Of a DNA stretch of 64,000 nt, positions 59,063-64,000 are shown piece by piece. The notes below the pieces were generated by a model that did no database searches, was not told where the DNA came from, and worked only from the letters and a program-made list of their open reading frames with translations. Position 1 is the first letter of the stretch. Every line of letters starts with the position of its first letter. The DNA is from Dactylonectria macrodidyma (Eukaryota > Ascomycota > Sordariomycetes > Hypocreales > Nectriaceae), in the NCBI GenBank assembly GCA_020744425.1, contig JAGMUV010000004.1:682001-746000 (forward strand). The letters run 5' to 3'. The position numbers and the translations under genes were made by a program.

Positions 59063-62000
59063 ATGCCTGCGCGTGGCCCTCCCTCGCCGAGCACGCAACC
59101 CGCCAAGCGACAAAGACAGTCCTCCTTCGACGATGGCTCCCCGCGCAACGGCCAGCCGAGCCCCCTCGACAACCAACCTGACGGCGCCTCCTCCACAGCT
59201 ACCTCGATAGCTGCCTCCAAGGCTGGCCAGAGCAGTAACTTTCGCAACGTCAGCGCCTGCAATCGCTGTCGCCTGCGCAAGAACCGATGCGACCAGAAGC
59301 TTCCTAGCTGCGCCAGTTGCGCCAAGGCCGGCGTCGCCTGTGTCGGCTACGATCCCATAACCAAGAAAGAAATCCCACGCAGGTATGAGCAAGAGCAAGA
59401 GTCGCGCTGCCGCCCCGAGCACTGCGCCAGATGCCTTGGTGGTGTGCTCGGCGACGATCCGTGGTGAGCTGTGAGTTGTTCATCCCGATGCTAATCCAGC
59501 GCGCAGTTATGTCTTCTATCTCGAGACCCGAGTTGAGCAGCTTGAGAACCTGTTATCCTCCAACAACATCCCCTTTCCTCCCGCCGAAAACCTTGAAACA
59601 TGCTCTCGCCCCGGGACCGATACCGCCAGCATAAACTCCACCGGCGACACGGGTTACTTGGGCGGTCAGTCCGAGGTTGGCGATCGGGGTATGATGAGAC
59701 CCCAGAGCCAGGCAGTTGAGTCGCTCAAGCCAAAGAAGGCTGGCCAGGGTCCCGGTTTCCTCAACATCGTCAGCCCCTCAAAGCCTCGATCTCTGGCATC
59801 GGCCTCCGGTGTGTCCTTTGCGAGGGTCGTCTTCGCTGCTGTGCAGTATTCCGTCACCGGCCAGACAGGTGCGAGTGATCGCCCAGGCTCGCGCCAGCCC
59901 ACTGGGAATGGAACGTCCCTTCGCGATTCGTTTTTTGGCCTCCACACACGTCCGACTATAAAGCCGGCGACCTTCCCAAGCAAAGACGTTGGTTTACGGT
60001 TGGTGAGGCTCTATTTCGAGCATTCCAACCCCCAGATCCCGATTCTGCACCGAGGCGAGTTCATGCAGACTTTTGAGCGGGTCTATGCAACGCAGGACCC
60101 GGCCCGCGGCTCGCGAGAGCTCTATTTGCTCAACATGGTATTCGCTATCGGTTGCGGTGTCATCGTCGGTGAACCGGTGAAAACGGAATCGTCGGGTGAT
60201 TCGTCTAGTGTGAGCATCGACCAAGCGCGGAACAGCGCGCCAGAGGAATATCATGCCAGCGCGATAGTTCACCTAGAATCATGTCTTAGCAACAGTGGTG
60301 GAGGACTTGAAGTATTGCAGGCGGTTCTCCTGCTTGCCAACTTCGCCTTGCTGCGCCCTGTCCCGCCCGGTCTTTGGTATGTCTTGATGGAATGCGCCTT
60401 CGAGGGGAGTTGACTTACTGACTGGCCCGATCCAGGTACATCATCGGTGTTGCCGTGCGCTTAGCCGTCGACCTTGGACTGCATTATGAGGATGAAAGAG
60501 ATATGGATGGCGGGATACCTGATTCATCCGAAGCTGATGGGCCGGAAGCAGCTGCCGCAGCTGGGTTGCGGGAGAACGGTTTTCAGAGTCGCGGACGACG
60601 GCTGTGGATTCGTGACATGAAACGGCGTCTTTGGTGGTGCACGTACTCGCTAGATCGTCTGGTGAGCACATGCGTTGGCCGACCGTTTGGTATTAGCGAT
60701 CAGGTCATCACAACCGAGTTTCCCTCTTCGTTGGACGACGACTACATCACGCCAACGGGGTTCATGGATCCACCCGTCGACCAGGTTCAGCCAAGCTACA
60801 AGCATGTCGCGCACCATTACTTCCGCCTACGGTTGCTGCAGTCGGAAATCCTCCAGGTGTTGCAGTACAACCAGACGCAGATCGTCAAGGCCGGGATCCA
60901 GAGCAAAGGCACGCATATCCATCTTCCCTCGCCCTTCCTCGTCCAGTTCGACTCCTTCAGATCCTGGCGCATCGATATTGACAAGCGCCTGTACCTATGG
61001 AAGACAACGGCACCATCAAGGCAGGAGACGGGGGTCATGTTCTCGACCGAGTTTCTTGAGCTCAACTATTGGCAGGCCATTATCATGCTATATCGCCAGA
61101 GCCTCAGCGTCCCTGCCATGTTCGAAGGCGAATACAACACGTCGACCGAGGTCAACAGCCCGACTTCTTTCCAGGCTGAGCTTCGAGAAGACGAGGACCG
61201 GATCTATCTCAAGGTTGCCGAGGCCGGGCAAAAGATCCTTCGACTCTACCGACAACTTCACCTTAGCGGCCTTGTCAGCTACACCTACCTCTCCACCCAT
61301 CACCTGTTCATGGCGGGCATTTCGTACCTCTATGCCATCTGGCACTCCCCCATTGTGCGAAGTCGCTTGGTGAGCCCCCCTTTTATTATTTAGCAACTGG
61401 CTGTCTTGCTTGCAAACTAACAATGGCTTCAGACGATGGATGAGGTGGACTTTACCATCCTAGCTGCCAAGTCGGTACTGAGCGACATGATAGACAAGTG
61501 CCCACCCGCAGAAACATGCCGAGATGCCTTCGATAGAACCGCCAAGGCGACCATCAAGATGGCCAGCTCCACGGGTGGATTTGGCGTGCCCGCGAATCAG
61601 TCACGGAGACCGCGCCGAGAGCCATCGATATGGAACACCACCCCAGACTCGTCCAAGGGCTCAGCACAGACACGCCAACGACACCAGAACTCTGATCATG
61701 CATCGTATCAGTTCGACCTGTCGGTTTCGGACTCACTCTCATCGCCTACCTTGTCTACTGCAGGTGACGTTGCCGCGCAGCCCTCGCCTCCTGTCCCAAG
61801 GACTGCGGATGGATACATGATGAAGCCACGGAGCCATGGGGGCCCCAGCCCATCGGATATGGGTATCAATCAGGATGGATCCCCAGTCGACTCTTCTGTG
61901 GTCCCATCGCCGCCTGTCGCACGCCGCGTGACGTCTCAACCCTCCACCACAGGCAGCTCGTATACTGGTCAACAGCAGCAACAGCAGCAGCAGTTCAGTG

Positions 62001-62248
62001 GTCCAGGCTCGGTGGAATATCCGGACGCACAGACGATAGAATTCCTCCAGAGCCTAGGGGCTACGTCCAACGGGGACTTTGGAAACCTAGATCAACCCCA
62101 GGTGGATCTTGGGTTCGGCATGAACTGGGAGGGTCTTCATCACGATGGGATAGAAGGGCAGCAGATCAACCCCTTTGACACATTCTTCTTCGGCGGCCAG
62201 CAGGGCAGCAACGGCTCTGGGCCAAACAATGAAGGCATGGGCATGTAA
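59063..62248 (+). CDS. Zn2Cys6 transcription factor, PPR1/UaY-like DNA-binding domain
   Basis: Four exons (59063-59382, 59507-60376, 60436-61369, 61433-62248) give about 979 residues. The binuclear cluster has six cysteines at about 66, 69, 76, 83, 86 and 93 (CX2CX6CX6CX2CX6C). It is followed by VGYDPITKKEIPRSYVFYLETRVEQLENLL, where the IPRSY linker is restored across the first intron and leads into the dimerisation coil. This linker is characteristic of the PPR1/UaY group, regulators of pyrimidine or purine pathways. The fungal transcription-factor middle domain (about 270-700) includes LVRLYFEHSNPQIPILHRGEF, the RRLWWCTYSLDRLVSTCVGRP signature and HHLFMAGISYLYAIW. The C-terminus is disordered with a Gln run (about 880-890), a likely activation region. 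Target genes cannot be read from sequence, and orthology to UaY itself is unproven. Confidence 0.9.
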
Positions 62249-63030
62249 GTGATGTGGTGTATTGGATATTTTTCTTGTTCTGAACCTGCTGGTACCGGCC
62301 GGCACGAGACTTCTTAGCTTGTTTGTGTTATTGCCCCTTTGCTATCAAGCGAAGCGCGTAGGTGGTATTGTCTCATTTTCTGGGCCTGACTTCAGTTTGG
62401 TTGGATACCTGCATTGGGGCAGAGGACCATGTTCCCTCACCTCAAGATCCGCAAAAAAAAAGTTGGTATTAGAGAGATTGGAGGTCACTGTCGAATTTTC
62501 TCGGGTGTTGGATGCATTGTCGGTCATGGTTGACGAAGGATTTCACTGCGCAAAAAACAAAACAAAAGAACATGAAAACAGGCCTGTTGACTGTAGATAT
62601 CTGGCGAGGCATGGATCTTTTGTCTTCTTTTTTGTTTTCGTATATAGGCTAATGATGATGATGCCGTTTGTCTATTGACGCGGGATGCGAGTAGCAGCAT
62701 CTTGTAACAACCACTCACCGGCTCCTATCTCTTACCCGCCTTTGGGTTCCCTATATTCTTATTGACAAACTTGTTCAGAGCCTATTATTTCAATTGTTAC
62801 AGTGCCAATTATCCCACAACTTTATCGTTGTCTCTTGATTCTACCACTTCCCTTTTGATTCGTAAGATCATAAAATTTGGCTTGTAGCCAAAACTGACTG
62901 ATCCACCCGTATTATTTGGGTTCTTCGAGCTCGAGCCCAATGCCCAATATCATAATTCATCACAAATTGCTACGCCATGCCATGCCAAACACAAGAAATT
63001 CCCGATGCCCTCCTCATGACGAACCATGTT
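62249..63030. other. Convergent intergenic region, no gene seen
   Basis: A 782-bp spacer between the regulator and the small membrane protein, more A/T-rich than most of the window in its right half. It should contain both 3' ends. Confidence 0.6.
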
Positions 63031-63786
63031 TCAGTACCGTCGGCTCGCCCGACGTGGCGGCGAGTCCCTCCGTGAATAGTACTGCTCCGGGTCGGCGCCG
63101 TCTCGGTAGCTATCGCGGCGATACCCTCGCTCGGGGCTATAGCGTCGGCTTTGACGACGGGGTGGCGTGTGCTCCTCCTCAACGACGATCTCGTCGAGCG
63201 ACGACAGGGCCGACACCTCGGAGGCCTGGACGGCGCGAGGCGGCACGGTAGACTCGGGGGACGGCGTGCGCGGCGGGTCGACGACGACGGGCCCGGGCCG
63301 GCGGTGCGAGCGCGTGCGGACCTGGACTGTTTCGGTGCGGGATCGGGCCCGGCGCGACGAGGCTGAGGGCGCGCTGCGGCGTTTCTTGTCGCGGCGGGAG
63401 CGGAAGCTGAGGGCACTGCGGGACTCGTAGGTCGAAGCCCCCACGGTAGAAGTCCCGAGTGTAGATGTTCCGAGCGTAGAGGTGCCAATCGTCGACGTAC
63501 CCATGGTCGACGGCGCGCCCACTGTGCTCGAGCGGCCGCGGATAGGGATCAGGACGGGTCCGCCGTGAAGGATGGCGTAGATGATGTACAGCAGCAACAG
63601 GAAGCCGGCGACGGAGCCCAGCACTATGCCTACGACGACGCCTGGGCTCGGTGAGCTGTTGAGGCTGCCGTATGTCGACGGGATCGGGACAAAGGACGAG
63701 CTCGAGTCGTCTGCGCGGGCCACGAGAGACACGGCGTCGGCGACGGACCGCAGCGTTTTAGATGGAGGTAGGGGGATGGCCGGCAT
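63031..63786 (-). CDS. Small single-pass membrane protein with STxG pentapeptide repeat
   Basis: A single exon of 251 codons starting MPAIPLPPSKTLRSVADAVSLV. A short Ser-rich extracellular-type N-terminal part (about 28-48, SSSSFVPIPSTYGSLNSSPSP) precedes one transmembrane helix at about 49-73 (GVVVGIVLGSVAGFLLLLYIIYAIL). Residues about 87-120 carry repeats of the form STxGT (STMGT, STIGT, STLGT, STLGT, STVGA). The long C-terminal tail is rich in Arg, Ser and Tyr (RRYSPERGYRRDSYRDG) and basic, as in cytosolic tails of fungal wall-sensor-like proteins. It is not a recognised WSC/Mid2 member, since no Cys-rich domain is present. Function is unknown; a plasma-membrane or vacuolar location is possible. 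Confidence 0.75.
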   Translation of the reverse strand: MPAIPLPPSKTLRSVADAVSLVARADDSSSSFVPIPSTYGSLNSSPSPGVVVGIVLGSVAGFLLLLYIIYAILHGGPVLIPIRGRSSTVGAPSTMGTSTIGTSTLGTSTLGTSTVGASTYESRSALSFRSRRDKKRRSAPSASSRRARSRTETVQVRTRSHRRPGPVVVDPPRTPSPESTVPPRAVQASEVSALSSLDEIVVEEEHTPPRRQSRRYSPERGYRRDSYRDGADPEQYYSRRDSPPRRASRRY

Positions 63787-63788
63787 CG

Positions 63789-63818
63789 CGATTCGATTCG
63801 ATTCGATACGATTCGATA
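63789..63818. repeat. ATTCG tandem repeat in the leader of the small membrane protein
   Basis: Overlapping CGATT units (with one CGATACG variant) directly upstream of the minus-strand ATG at 63786, so they lie in its 5' leader. Confidence 0.8.
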
Positions 63819-64000
63819 GCCGTCGGTTGCGTGGGTTGAGTAGTGTCCGAGGGGTTTGGGTGCCGTCCTGATGGATTCTCCTGGCGTGGTCGTTTCACTG
63901 GTTATATCCTCTCGTCGCATGCATCACCAACCCTCAACACTCAAAGCAGGCTCCCAAGCAACGACAATGAGCGACAGACTGGCAGGTTAGATGTGCGAGA

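Overview
The window looks like nuclear DNA of a filamentous ascomycete, most likely a sordariomycete and probably Hypocreales. The evidence is protein-coding genes split by short introns (about 41-215 nt) with GTANGT-type donors, CTAAC-type branch sites and YAG acceptors, together with the gene set: SMC2, a Sli15/INCENP-like protein, an MSS116-type helicase, PEX7, a RIB7-type reductase, an NCS1 permease, a P450 and a Zn2Cys6 regulator with a PPR1/UaY-like finger. The species cannot be fixed from the sequence alone. No rRNA, tRNA, CRISPR array or recognisable transposon was found.

Layout. 1-4053 shows no gene. 4054-24690 is a dense housekeeping block. It holds an mARC-like MOSC protein (+), SMC2 (-) and INCENP (+) sharing a 426-bp divergent promoter, a one-TM hypothetical protein (+), a mitochondrial DEAD-box helicase (+), PEX7 (-) and a CUE/AlkB/GRF oxygenase (+) sharing another divergent promoter, and RIB7 (+). 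24977-31982 holds an NCS1 purine/cytosine-type permease (-) and a many-exon cytochrome P450 (-). 35566-41590 holds a ribokinase (+), a conserved fungal protein with a puzzling in-frame stop (-), an inactive E2-like (UBC/FTS-type) protein (-) and a CCDC124/Lso2-type ribosome-associated protein (-). 41591-51992 is a 10.4-kb stretch without a convincing gene, rich in simple repeats. 51993-53988 is an MFS transporter (+). 53989-59062 is again gene-free. 59063-62248 is a large Zn2Cys6 regulator (+), and 63031-63786 is a small one-TM protein with a pentapeptide repeat (-).

Functional themes. SMC2 (condensin) and INCENP (chromosomal passenger complex) both act in mitotic chromosome segregation and share one promoter, so coordinated cell-cycle expression is plausible. 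RIB7, the NCS1 permease, the ribokinase and the PPR1/UaY-like regulator all touch nucleotide or nucleotide-derived metabolism. They are spread over 38 kb and their arrangement does not by itself prove a cluster.

The most unusual signal is in the P450 (30127-30247). Two back-to-back introns appear to be separated by a single exonic nucleotide, a one-base exon or stwintron-like arrangement. The whole 120 nt removed is also free of in-frame stops.
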